Shown here one piece after another: positions 7,346 through 13,748 of a DNA stretch of 22,828 nucleotides; the stretch's first letter is position 1, and the number at the start of each line of letters is the position of its first letter. The notes beneath the pieces are model-generated. The model ran no database searches. It saw only the letters and a program-made list of their open reading frames with translations, and was not told the origin of the DNA. The DNA lies in assembly GCA_964579415.1 (NCBI GenBank), contig CAZOGW010000042.1, positions 1 through 22,828 of the forward strand, given 5' to 3'. The position numbers and the translations under genes are program-made. The stretch comes from CAZOGW01 sp964579415. Its GTDB lineage: Bacteria > Actinomycetota > Acidimicrobiia > Spongiisociales > UBA5794.

Positions 7346-8704
7346 CTACCACTCGGGCTTGGGGTACACCAGGTCGACGACCCCGGGGAACTCGTCCGTC
7401 GGGTAGACGAACTTCAGCTCGCCGTCCTGCCACTGCACCATGATCATGGAGCGGTCGACGGGCAGGCCCCGGTCGTCCCAGTAGAAGTCACCGAGGATGG
7501 TCTTCACCGGGTCGTCGGCGGTGCGGGCGTGCAGCCACTCCTGCATGGCTGCGTTGTCGCCGCCGTTGGTGCCGAGGAATGCCTGCTCCATGCCCTGGCA
7601 CACCGCAAACGGGATCGCCTCGTCCTCGTCCGGGGGACGGTCGAAGGCGGCGGTGAAACCGTCGATGAAGTCGGTGTTGGTGTACGGCTCACCACCGAGC
7701 GAGCCCTCCCAGTCCGCCAGCGGGTGCCAGGCGGCGTGGATGGTGACACCCTCGGCGCGGTCGCCGAGCGTCTCCTGGAACTCGCTCTGGGCGCCCTGTG
7801 ACATGTAGACAAGCTGCGGGTCGTAGTCGACCGTGGACAGGGCGTTGACCAGCGAGATCGTCTCGTCGGGCGAGGCGGTGGCGGCGAACACCATCTCGGC
7901 GCCACTGTTCTTCATCGAGTTGGCCAGCGTGTTCCAGTCGTTGAACGGGACCGGCCATGCCTCGACGAACACCGGCTCGATGCCCGCCGCCTCGAGGTAG
8001 CCCTCGATGGTGACGACTTCCTCGGAGTCGGGGATCGCCACCTCGCCGCCGATGAGACCCTTGACGATGGCCTCGGCGAAGAAGTCGTCGGCGTAGGCGA
8101 TGGCCACCGTCGTCGGCTTCTCGGGGATGACGCCGGTCTCGACGTAATGCTCGATCATGTTGATCGGCGAGATGCCGATGAGCTCGGCCGGGTTCTGCTG
8201 GAAGTAGAACAGGTTGTCGTAGCCCCGCTCCCAGATTCGCAGCGCCGCCCCCGACGGGATCGGGTAGACATAGCCGGAGTTGAGTGCCTCGGTCGACGCC
8301 GGGAACGTCAGCAGGCTGGAGAACGTGCCGAGGAGGATGTCGGCACCCTCCACGTCGATGTGGCGCCGCACCTGGCTGACCGCGGTCTCGGGAACGGACT
8401 GGTTGTCGTCCACGATGAGCGTGGCTTCCCGGCCGAGCAGCCCGCCGACCCGGTTGATCTCGTCGATGCAGAACTGGTAGCCGTCGCCGTGCTTCGAACC
8501 GGGAATGGCGAAGTCGCCGGTGAGGGGCAGCGACGAAGCGAACACCACCGGTTCATCCGAGGGCGCCGCCGTGGTGTCGCCGCCGGGCGCCGCGGTCGTG
8601 CCGCCCCCCGCCGTCGTCGTCGTCCCCTCGCTGTCCCCGCCGCATGCCGCAGCCAGAAGGCTGAGGGCGGCGAGAAGAGTGAGGACCTTTGTGAATCGAG
8701 CCAT
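7346..8704 (-). CDS. Liv-type ABC importer substrate-binding lipoprotein
   Basis: 452 residues. The ATG at 8704 follows GGAGGG by five bases. The N-terminus is a lipoprotein signal ending LLAAAC (Cys21), then a Thr/Gly/Ala-rich linker to about residue 50 as in surface lipoproteins of Gram-positive bacteria. The body is a type I periplasmic binding fold of the branched-chain amino acid group: VVFASSLPLTGDFAIPG, CIDEINRVGGLLGREATLIV, DDNQSVPETAVSQVRRHID, ADILLGTFSS and IAYADDFFAEAIVKGL. It captures the solute for LivGFHM. Its promoter region carries two different LacI-type operators, linking it both to the amidohydrolase and to the uronate operon. A sugar acid, amide or aromatic acid is as likely a ligand as an amino acid; sequence alone does not decide. 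Confidence 0.92.
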   Translation of the reverse strand: MARFTKVLTLLAALSLLAAACGGDSEGTTTTAGGGTTAAPGGDTTAAPSDEPVVFASSLPLTGDFAIPGSKHGDGYQFCIDEINRVGGLLGREATLIVDDNQSVPETAVSQVRRHIDVEGADILLGTFSSLLTFPASTEALNSGYVYPIPSGAALRIWERGYDNLFYFQQNPAELIGISPINMIEHYVETGVIPEKPTTVAIAYADDFFAEAIVKGLIGGEVAIPDSEEVVTIEGYLEAAGIEPVFVEAWPVPFNDWNTLANSMKNSGAEMVFAATASPDETISLVNALSTVDYDPQLVYMSQGAQSEFQETLGDRAEGVTIHAAWHPLADWEGSLGGEPYTNTDFIDGFTAAFDRPPDEDEAIPFAVCQGMEQAFLGTNGGDNAAMQEWLHARTADDPVKTILGDFYWDDRGLPVDRSMIMVQWQDGELKFVYPTDEFPGVVDLVYPKPEW

Positions 8705-8762
8705 TGTCCCTCCTGCCTTGTCGGTGCTCCGAGCCGCAGAGTACGTAGTCGGTATGTCCGAT

Positions 8763-8774
8763 GCAAACGATTGT
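8763..8774. promoter_or_regulatory. GCAAACGATTG-type operator in the binding-protein leader
   Basis: GCAAACGATTGT, within TGCAAACGATTGTGC, is identical over 11 bases to the operators before the amidohydrolase. It lies about 60 bases upstream of the ATG, near the -35 box of a possible second promoter. It points to control of the importer by the first LacI protein. Confidence 0.65.
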
Positions 8775-8861
8775 GCGAGCCGTGGGCAGCCACCGTCGAC
8801 CGCCGGTCGGTACCGGTCCGCAATGCGGTGAACGTGAGCTCCCATGAAGCGCCCCTGCTGT

Positions 8862-8885
8862 GGAAAGCGCTTCGGAAAGCGCTTA
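8862..8885. promoter_or_regulatory. Tandem GAAAGCGCTT operators of the importer promoter
   Basis: GGAAAGCGCTTC (8862-8873) and GGAAAGCGCTTA (8874-8885) are two abutting copies of a palindromic AAGCGCTT core, 12 bases apart. They start about 15 bases downstream of the -10 box, inside the transcribed leader. The same pair is found at 12406-12429 and a variant at 13641-13664, next to the second LacI gene, which is the likely binder. Confidence 0.8.
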
Positions 8886-8900
8886 CTCCATGACGTCGGC

Positions 8901-8929
8901 ATTCTTGCCGTGCCGTTCCCAAGTGTCAA
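8901..8929 (-). promoter_or_regulatory. Predicted promoter of the ABC importer operon
   Basis: On the minus strand a consensus -35 box TTGACA (8924-8929) is followed after exactly 17 bases by AAGAAT (8901-8906). The flanking bases CCTTGACAC and AATGCC are shared with the promoter at 12447-12475, and both promoters have the tandem operators just downstream. The layout suits repression. Confidence 0.75.
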
Positions 8930-8942
8930 GGAAAACGATCAG

Positions 8943-9102
8943 GTACTACGTACTAAGTACTAAGTACTACGTACTACGCAAGAACCGCCACGAAAGCCAG
9001 CGCCACGACGATCAAGGCTGGCGGTGCAAAGACTTGTACTTAGTACTTAGTACTTAGTACTTGGTACTTAGTACTTAGTACCAAGTACCAAGTACCAAGT
9101 AC
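8943..9102. repeat. GTACNNN heptad array, locus 3 (two facing arms)
   Basis: The left arm (8943-8978) has five units: GTACTAC, GTACTAA twice, GTACTAC twice. The right arm (9036-9098) has nine: GTACTTA three times, GTACTTG, GTACTTA twice, GTACCAA three times, then GTACGGG. All units are in strict 7-base register. The arms are partly complementary to each other, and within the right arm TACTTGGTAC (9058-9067) pairs with GTACCAAGTA. The 57-base spacer includes ACCGCCA and TGGCGGT in inverted orientation. The array ends 18 bases from the stop codon of the 1088-residue gene. Confidence 0.92.
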
Positions 9103-9120
9103 GGGGAGACCCGGTCACCC

Positions 9121-12100
9121 TCACGCGAACTGGTACCGCGTGCTGTAGACCGCTCCGTCGCCGGTGGTGACCAGCAGCGCCCGGCAGGTGCCGGTCCAGC
9201 GGCCTTCGGTGCGCCAGCCGAATGTGTAGACACCGCTCGCCGCGTCGTACGTGATCCGCTCGGTGGCTGCCTCGGTGGCGCCCAGCGGTTGGCCGCTATC
9301 GCAGGACACCTGGTTCGAGCTGATGGTGAACGGGGCCGGGCCCAGGTCCCCGCCGAGGTCGACGTTGACCGGAACCGGGGTGCCCGCCGCCACCCGGGTC
9401 AGGGCCGGCGGGGTGTCCACCAGCGCCTGGTACTGGGCGGCGACCTGCGCCGGGGTGGCGACCGTGTTGAGGAACATCAGGCCGTCCATCCGGCAGTTGC
9501 ACGGGTTCTGCTCGTTGGTGTTCTGCGGGTAGCTTCCGCCGATCTTGATGCCGGTCGGGTTGGTGGCCGTCGTGAAGTTGGGCGGCGGGCCCAGGTTCCA
9601 CGGGTTGCCGGTGTTGGTGTAGAAGCCGTCGAGGGGCACACCGTTGCGGAACAGCGCCATGGTGCCGTCGTTGAAGTTGAACGTCGCCGCCAGGTGCACC
9701 CACTCGTCGTGGGGGAACAGCACCTGCCAGTCCTCGTTGGCGGCGAACGTGTTGGAGGCGGCGCCGTCGACGCGGCGGGCCAGGGCCACCAGCCGCAGAT
9801 CGGTGCCCACCTGGATCACCTCGAGCAGCGCCCGCACGTCATGGCCCGTCGAGTTGCCCGAGAGCACTCCGGCGAGTCCGACGGCGTTGAACATGGCGTT
9901 GGGGTTGGTCGAGTTGGTGTTGCGGCTCGGGTTGGTCCCGGTCTGCTTGAACCAGCCCATCACGGTGATGCCCTGCACCGCGTTGAAGGCGCCCAGCGTC
10001 GGGTAGCCGCCGCCGGCGGGCGGCGCCCACACCCCCGCCTTCCAGTCGTCCCGGCTGGCCGGTCCCGTCGGGGTCACCTGCCGGGTCTGGATGGAGAAGG
10101 TGCTCGACGGGTACGCCGGGTCCTGCACCCGCATCTCGGACCCGCCGTTGACCAGCCACAGGTCGGTCCCGGAGTTGCCCAGGTCCACCTCGTTGCCGGG
10201 ATCGCCGGCGACCGGGTTCTCGAAGTTCCAGTGGTTCACCAGGCTGGGCCGCAGGGCGGCCACCACCGGAGTGGCGTCCGCCACCGGCAGCGTCACCGGC
10301 GCCGGCGTCCCCGTGACCGTCAAGCCACGGATGCGGCCCCGGTCGTCGAACGAGCCGAAGCCGACCCGCCCGGTGGTGAACGTGGTGTCGGTGGCGGTCA
10401 TCAGCGGCTCGCCGGCCCCGTCCACGTAGACCTCGATGCGGCCGCTGGCTGCGTCGCGGACCACCTTCACCTTCTCCCAGTTGATCCCCGGCGACAGCGC
10501 CGCCGGGGCGCTGGTGGTGCCGTCCCACTGGTCGTCGATACGCAACCGGTCGGCGTTGTCGACCTTGAAGATGCCGTTGTGGACGTAGTCGTGGGTGTCC
10601 TCGGACAGGTGCACGTAGTAGAACTCGGTGTCCGACTGCCACCCGAAGAAGATCAGCACGTCACGGCCGATCGGGGTGGCCACGTCGACACGCACCAGGG
10701 CGTCGAGTTCGAAGGAGCCCCACTCCGGTCCCTTCTGGACGATGGCGTACTCGAAGGGTCGCCTCGGTCCGGGGCGGGCGGTGCCGGCCTGGGTCTGGAT
10801 GACCTCGTTGCCGGGGAAGGACCACCGCGAGGGGGTGACCGGCGCCCAGTCGGCGGCGGTGCGCACGTCGGTGACCACCGTGGAGGTGGTGTCGAGGGCG
10901 GCCCTCTCGGCGTCGGTGATCTTCCACACCGTACCCGACGCCTTGGACGTGACGTACAGCTCGCCGGCGGCGTCCTGGCCGAAGCGCAGGTCGACGCGGC
11001 AGTCCTGGATCGGGGCGGGGGCGATGATGCACGCCGAGCCCTCCCGCAGGATCAGGTCGGTCATGGTGACGGCATTGCCGTCGCCGTCGCGGAGCTGGAA
11101 CTCGTATACCGGCGCCATGGTCTGGTTCTCCTGGCGCAGGCTGTTGCGGCTGCGCGCGTCGGCGAAGAAGATCCTGCCGGAGACGATGTCGCCGAACACG
11201 TAGAGGCCCCGTAACTCGGGGATGCTGCCGCGATAGACGAAGCCGCCGACGATGGCGACGCCGAGGTCGCCTTCCTGGCCGACCCTGCGGTTGTGGTCGT
11301 AGCCCAGCACCGGGTAGGTGAACCCGTAGTCGGCGTCGTCCTCCGGCAGCGGGTACAGCCAGCGGTTGCTCTGGTTCTGCACGTAGCGGCCGGCACGCAG
11401 GGGCCAGCCCAGGTTGTCGCCCTTGCGCACCTCGTAGACCGACTCGATGTGGTACTCGCCGATGTGGCCCAGGTACATGAGCTTGGTGGCGGGGTCCCAG
11501 CTGAAGCGATGCGGGTTGCGCACGCCGTAGGCCCAGATCTCGGAGAGGGCGCCTGGGTCGGCGACGAACGGGTTGGTGGCGGGGATGCCGTACTGACCGT
11601 TGCCGCTGTCGTCGCCCAGCGGGTCGATGCGCAGGATGGTGCCCTCTGCCCGGCTCAGGTCCTGGGGCAGGTCGGTGTTGTGGGCGCTGCCGCCGTCACC
11701 GGAGGCGATGTAGAGCAGGCCGTAGTCCTCGTCGCCGGGCCCGGATGTCGGATTGAAGCCGATCTGCTGGATGCCGTGGATGTTGGACCGGTAGCCGAGG
11801 CGCAGCACCTCGCGACTGGTGCCGCTGAAGGTGTCGGCGGCGGGATCGGAGGCGGTCCACTCGGTGACGACGCCGTGACGCGTGATCTGTGGCCAGTGGG
11901 GCAGGTCGGGCGCCCGGCGCTCCTCGAGGAAGAAGCCCTCGGTGTGGACCGTGTAGAACTTGCCGTTCTCGGCGAAGTCGGGATGGAACTCGACGAAGCC
12001 GAACCCGACCCCGAGACCGGCGTGGTCCCAGAACCATCGCTCAAAGTTGGCCCGGACGTCGAGGTACTGGACGGGCTCCCCGTCGAGCAGCAGGTACAGC

Positions 12101-12387
12101 TTCCCGTTGAGGTCCGGGACGTAGAGCCGGCCCGACCCGTCGGGGATCTCACCCACGTAGTTGATGCGGTTGGTGCGCTGCAACCGGGCATCGGTCGGTG
12201 GCTGCCGCGGCTGTGACGGCGGGATCGAGGCGAACGGCTCCAAGGTGAGCGTCAACTTGGACAGGGTCGGGTCGGGTAGGGGATCGAGGATGCGCCCGTC
12301 GGTCTGACCCGAGGCCGAGGGGACGAGTAGGGCGGTCGCCAGCGCGCCAACGCATAGGGCAACCACGGTACGGCGAAGGTGTCTCAT
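9121..12387 (-). CDS. Secreted modular protein: sugar-dehydrogenase propeller, concanavalin-like and LamG-like domains, PxKF end
   Basis: 1088 residues. The ATG at 12387 follows GGGAGG by five bases; residues 1-27 are a signal peptide. Residues about 45-495 form a glucose/sorbosone-dehydrogenase (PQQ-type) propeller: GEIPDGSGRLYVPDLNGKLY, GLGVGFGFVEFHPDF, NIHGIQQIGFNP (His204 at the likely catalytic position), LLYIASGDGG, IWAYGVRNPHRFSWDP and KGDNLGWP. Residues about 510-695 resemble a concanavalin/DUF1080-like beta-sandwich (VRDAASGRIEVYVDG, GRVGFGSFDDRGRIRGLTV). Residues about 715-965 look LamG-like (ITVMGWFKQ, DEWVHLAATFNFNDGTMALF). The C-terminus (about 985-1088: SCDSGQPLG, YTFGWRTEGRWTGTCR) matches the PxKF pattern. 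It probably oxidises or binds extracellular carbohydrate. Its promoter duplicates that of the importer. Domain limits and PQQ use are inferred. Confidence 0.88.
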   Translation of the reverse strand: MRHLRRTVVALCVGALATALLVPSASGQTDGRILDPLPDPTLSKLTLTLEPFASIPPSQPRQPPTDARLQRTNRINYVGEIPDGSGRLYVPDLNGKLYLLLDGEPVQYLDVRANFERWFWDHAGLGVGFGFVEFHPDFAENGKFYTVHTEGFFLEERRAPDLPHWPQITRHGVVTEWTASDPAADTFSGTSREVLRLGYRSNIHGIQQIGFNPTSGPGDEDYGLLYIASGDGGSAHNTDLPQDLSRAEGTILRIDPLGDDSGNGQYGIPATNPFVADPGALSEIWAYGVRNPHRFSWDPATKLMYLGHIGEYHIESVYEVRKGDNLGWPLRAGRYVQNQSNRWLYPLPEDDADYGFTYPVLGYDHNRRVGQEGDLGVAIVGGFVYRGSIPELRGLYVFGDIVSGRIFFADARSRNSLRQENQTMAPVYEFQLRDGDGNAVTMTDLILREGSACIIAPAPIQDCRVDLRFGQDAAGELYVTSKASGTVWKITDAERAALDTTSTVVTDVRTAADWAPVTPSRWSFPGNEVIQTQAGTARPGPRRPFEYAIVQKGPEWGSFELDALVRVDVATPIGRDVLIFFGWQSDTEFYYVHLSEDTHDYVHNGIFKVDNADRLRIDDQWDGTTSAPAALSPGINWEKVKVVRDAASGRIEVYVDGAGEPLMTATDTTFTTGRVGFGSFDDRGRIRGLTVTGTPAPVTLPVADATPVVAALRPSLVNHWNFENPVAGDPGNEVDLGNSGTDLWLVNGGSEMRVQDPAYPSSTFSIQTRQVTPTGPASRDDWKAGVWAPPAGGGYPTLGAFNAVQGITVMGWFKQTGTNPSRNTNSTNPNAMFNAVGLAGVLSGNSTGHDVRALLEVIQVGTDLRLVALARRVDGAASNTFAANEDWQVLFPHDEWVHLAATFNFNDGTMALFRNGVPLDGFYTNTGNPWNLGPPPNFTTATNPTGIKIGGSYPQNTNEQNPCNCRMDGLMFLNTVATPAQVAAQYQALVDTPPALTRVAAGTPVPVNVDLGGDLGPAPFTISSNQVSCDSGQPLGATEAATERITYDAASGVYTFGWRTEGRWTGTCRALLVTTGDGAVYSTRYQFA

Positions 12388-12405
12388 AAGCGCCTCCCAA
12401 CGCTC

Positions 12406-12429
12406 AGAAAGCGCTTCGGAAAGCGCTTA
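12406..12429. promoter_or_regulatory. Tandem GAAAGCGCTT operators before the 1088-residue gene
   Basis: AGAAAGCGCTTC (12406-12417) and GGAAAGCGCTTA (12418-12429) differ from the pair before the importer by one base. They lie just downstream of the -10 box, in the leader of the modular protein's mRNA, suggesting repression by the same LacI-type protein. Confidence 0.8.
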
Positions 12430-12446
12430 CTCCCGTGACTCGTGGC

Positions 12447-12475
12447 ATTCTCGCCGCCCCACCCCCAGGTGTCAA
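12447..12475 (-). promoter_or_regulatory. Predicted promoter of the 1088-residue protein gene
   Basis: On the minus strand TTGACA (12470-12475) and GAGAAT (12447-12452) are separated by 17 bases, with AATGCC continuing as in the importer promoter. The distance from -10 to the operators also nearly matches that locus. The leader is about 50 bases long. Confidence 0.75.
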
Positions 12476-12486
12476 GGGAAAGGAGC

Positions 12487-12573
12487 GTATTACGTATCAC
12501 GTATCAGCTCTGGTGGGAGTGCGACACCGCCTAGCGTAGTACTTAGTACGTAGTACTTAGTACGTAGTACGTT
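12487..12573. repeat. GTAYNNN heptad array, locus 4 (two arms)
   Basis: The left arm (12487-12507) is GTATTAC, GTATCAC, GTATCAG. The right arm (12539-12573) is GTACTTA, GTACGTA, GTACTTA, GTACGTA, GTACGTT. The spacer is about 31 bases. The array lies between the promoter of the modular protein and the stop codon of the second LacI gene, which begins at the very next base (12574). The left arm uses GTAT instead of GTAC, showing drift within the same 7-base register. Confidence 0.85.
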
Positions 12574-13599
12574 CTACGGGGCTGCCGTGGAGTTCCTCTC
12601 CACCAGCTCATGGCCGGTGCGGCGGCGGCGGGGGCGGGCGGCGGGGGGACGCAGGGTGAGGTCGAGGGCCATCGCCCCCATCTCGGCGATGGGGAGCCGG
12701 ACCGTGGTGAGAGCCGGGGCCAGATCGGCGGCCACGGTCACGTCGCCGAACCCGGTCACCGAGATCTCGCCGGGCACGCTGCGACCCGCCGACCGCAAGG
12801 CGGCCAGGGCGCCCATCGCCATGACGTCGTTGAGAGCCAGCACCGCGGTGGCCTCGGTCCCGGTGTCCAGCAGGCGGGTGGTGGCGGCGATACCGCCCTC
12901 GCGGGAGAAGGCGTCGTGCTCGACGGCGATGGTGGCCGGGTCGATGCCGGCGGCTTCGATCTCCTCGAGGGCGCCGGCGAGGCGGTCCGCCACCGCCGAC
13001 AGCCCGGCGGGGCCGGCGATGACCCCGATGCGGCGGTGGCCCAGGTCGAGCAGGTGGCGGGCGATGGTGCGCCCGCCCTCGTGGTTGTCGGGCAGCACCG
13101 CGTCGAGAGGGATCCGGTGCCGCCCCACCAGGGCGACCCGGCCGCCGGCGGCGCGGAAGGCGAGCAACTCGGAGGCGGCCTCGTTCTCCCCCGAGGTGTC
13201 GACGTAGCCGGATCCCGCCAACACGATCGCTCCCACCCGCTGCGCCCGCAGCGACCGGATGCGCGCCAGGTCGGTGGCCGGGTCCCGCCGCGACTGGCTG
13301 ATGAGGACGACGAGCTGGTTCTGCTCGGCAACCTCGAGGACGCCCTTGGCCACCTCGGCGAAGTAGGGGTCGGTGACGTCGTGGACGATCAGGCCCACCA
13401 TCGACGACACCGCGCCCGCCAGTGCCCGGGCGTGGGCGTTGGGGATGTAACCCAGGGTGCGGGCCACCTCGCGCACCCGCTGGGCCAGGTCCGGGGTGAC
13501 GCTGTCACGCCCGGAGAGAGCCCGCGAGGCGGTGGCCAGGGAGACGCCGGCGGCCGCGGCGACGTCCTGCAGGCGCGGCGGTCCGGTGACGTCAGCCAA
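12574..13599 (-). CDS. LacI-family transcriptional regulator (second of two)
   Basis: About 341 residues from the TTG at 13599, chosen because GGAGAGGG lies six bases upstream. The frame's earlier TTG at 13632 overlaps a likely -10 box and would be too early. The helix-turn-helix LQDVAAAAGVSLATASRAL is followed by ARTLGYIPNAHARALAG and a sensor domain (VGLIVHDVTDPYFAEVAKGV, RVGAIVLAGSG, GHRRIGVIAGPAG, ATAVLALNDVMAMGALAAL, SVTGFGDVTVAADLAPALTT) and ends HELVERNST, typical of the family. It is divergent from the KDG kinase operon, and the operators between them match those before the importer and the modular protein. It therefore probably represses uptake, extracellular oxidation and uronate catabolism together; KDG or a related sugar acid would be a natural inducer, but that is inference. 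Confidence 0.92.
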   Translation of the reverse strand: MADVTGPPRLQDVAAAAGVSLATASRALSGRDSVTPDLAQRVREVARTLGYIPNAHARALAGAVSSMVGLIVHDVTDPYFAEVAKGVLEVAEQNQLVVLISQSRRDPATDLARIRSLRAQRVGAIVLAGSGYVDTSGENEAASELLAFRAAGGRVALVGRHRIPLDAVLPDNHEGGRTIARHLLDLGHRRIGVIAGPAGLSAVADRLAGALEEIEAAGIDPATIAVEHDAFSREGGIAATTRLLDTGTEATAVLALNDVMAMGALAALRSAGRSVPGEISVTGFGDVTVAADLAPALTTVRLPIAEMGAMALDLTLRPPAARPRRRRTGHELVERNSTAAP

Positions 13600-13631
13600 G
13601 TCGATCCCTCTCCGGTCGATCTTCGTTGCCA

Positions 13632-13664
13632 ACTATACCGGGAAGCGCTTGCGAAAGCGTTTCC
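13632..13664. promoter_or_regulatory. Operator pair and -10 box between the second LacI gene and the KDG kinase operon
   Basis: GGAAGCGCTTGC (13641-13652) and CGAAAGCGTTTCC (13652-13664) are variants of the GAAAGCGCTT operator, again in tandem about 12 bases apart. TATAGT on the minus strand (13632-13637) is a good -10 box for the regulator gene. On the plus strand TTCCAG (13661-13666), 17 bases, TAGCCT (13684-13689) is only a weak candidate for the kinase operon. One operator pair could control both directions. Confidence 0.65.
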
Positions 13665-13748
13665 AGCGAGGTTGGGGCGCTGCTAGCCTCCGCCAGGGTG
13701 ATGCGTACCCCCGATGACGGGGATGCCTGAAGAGAGCCGGAGGTCGTG

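Larger units (their letters stand above)
8705..9120. other. 416-base regulatory intergenic region
   Basis: No convincing gene lies between the start of the binding-protein gene and the stop of the 1088-residue gene. In the direction of transcription (minus strand) it holds the large heptad array (9102-8943), a promoter (8929-8901), a tandem operator pair (8885-8862), a leader of about 190 bases, and a second kind of operator (8774-8763). A second possible promoter in the leader is TTGCAT, 17 bases, TACTCT, whose -35 box overlaps that second operator. Small frames in this stretch have neither ribosome sites nor recognisable products. Confidence 0.7.

Noticed and set aside
8943..9102. Heptad arrays considered as a CRISPR array
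   Set aside because: The unit is 7 bases with no unique spacers between units and no cas genes nearby.
9289..11214. A 641-residue plus-strand open frame opposite the 1088-residue gene
   Set aside because: It is low-complexity Gly/Val/His/Arg sequence typical of antisense frames in GC-rich genes, with no family pattern.
13600..13632. An earlier TTG start (13632) for the second LacI regulator
   Set aside because: It overlaps a TATAGT -10 box and has no ribosome site; TTG 13599 has GGAGAGGG at good spacing and gives the normal family length.
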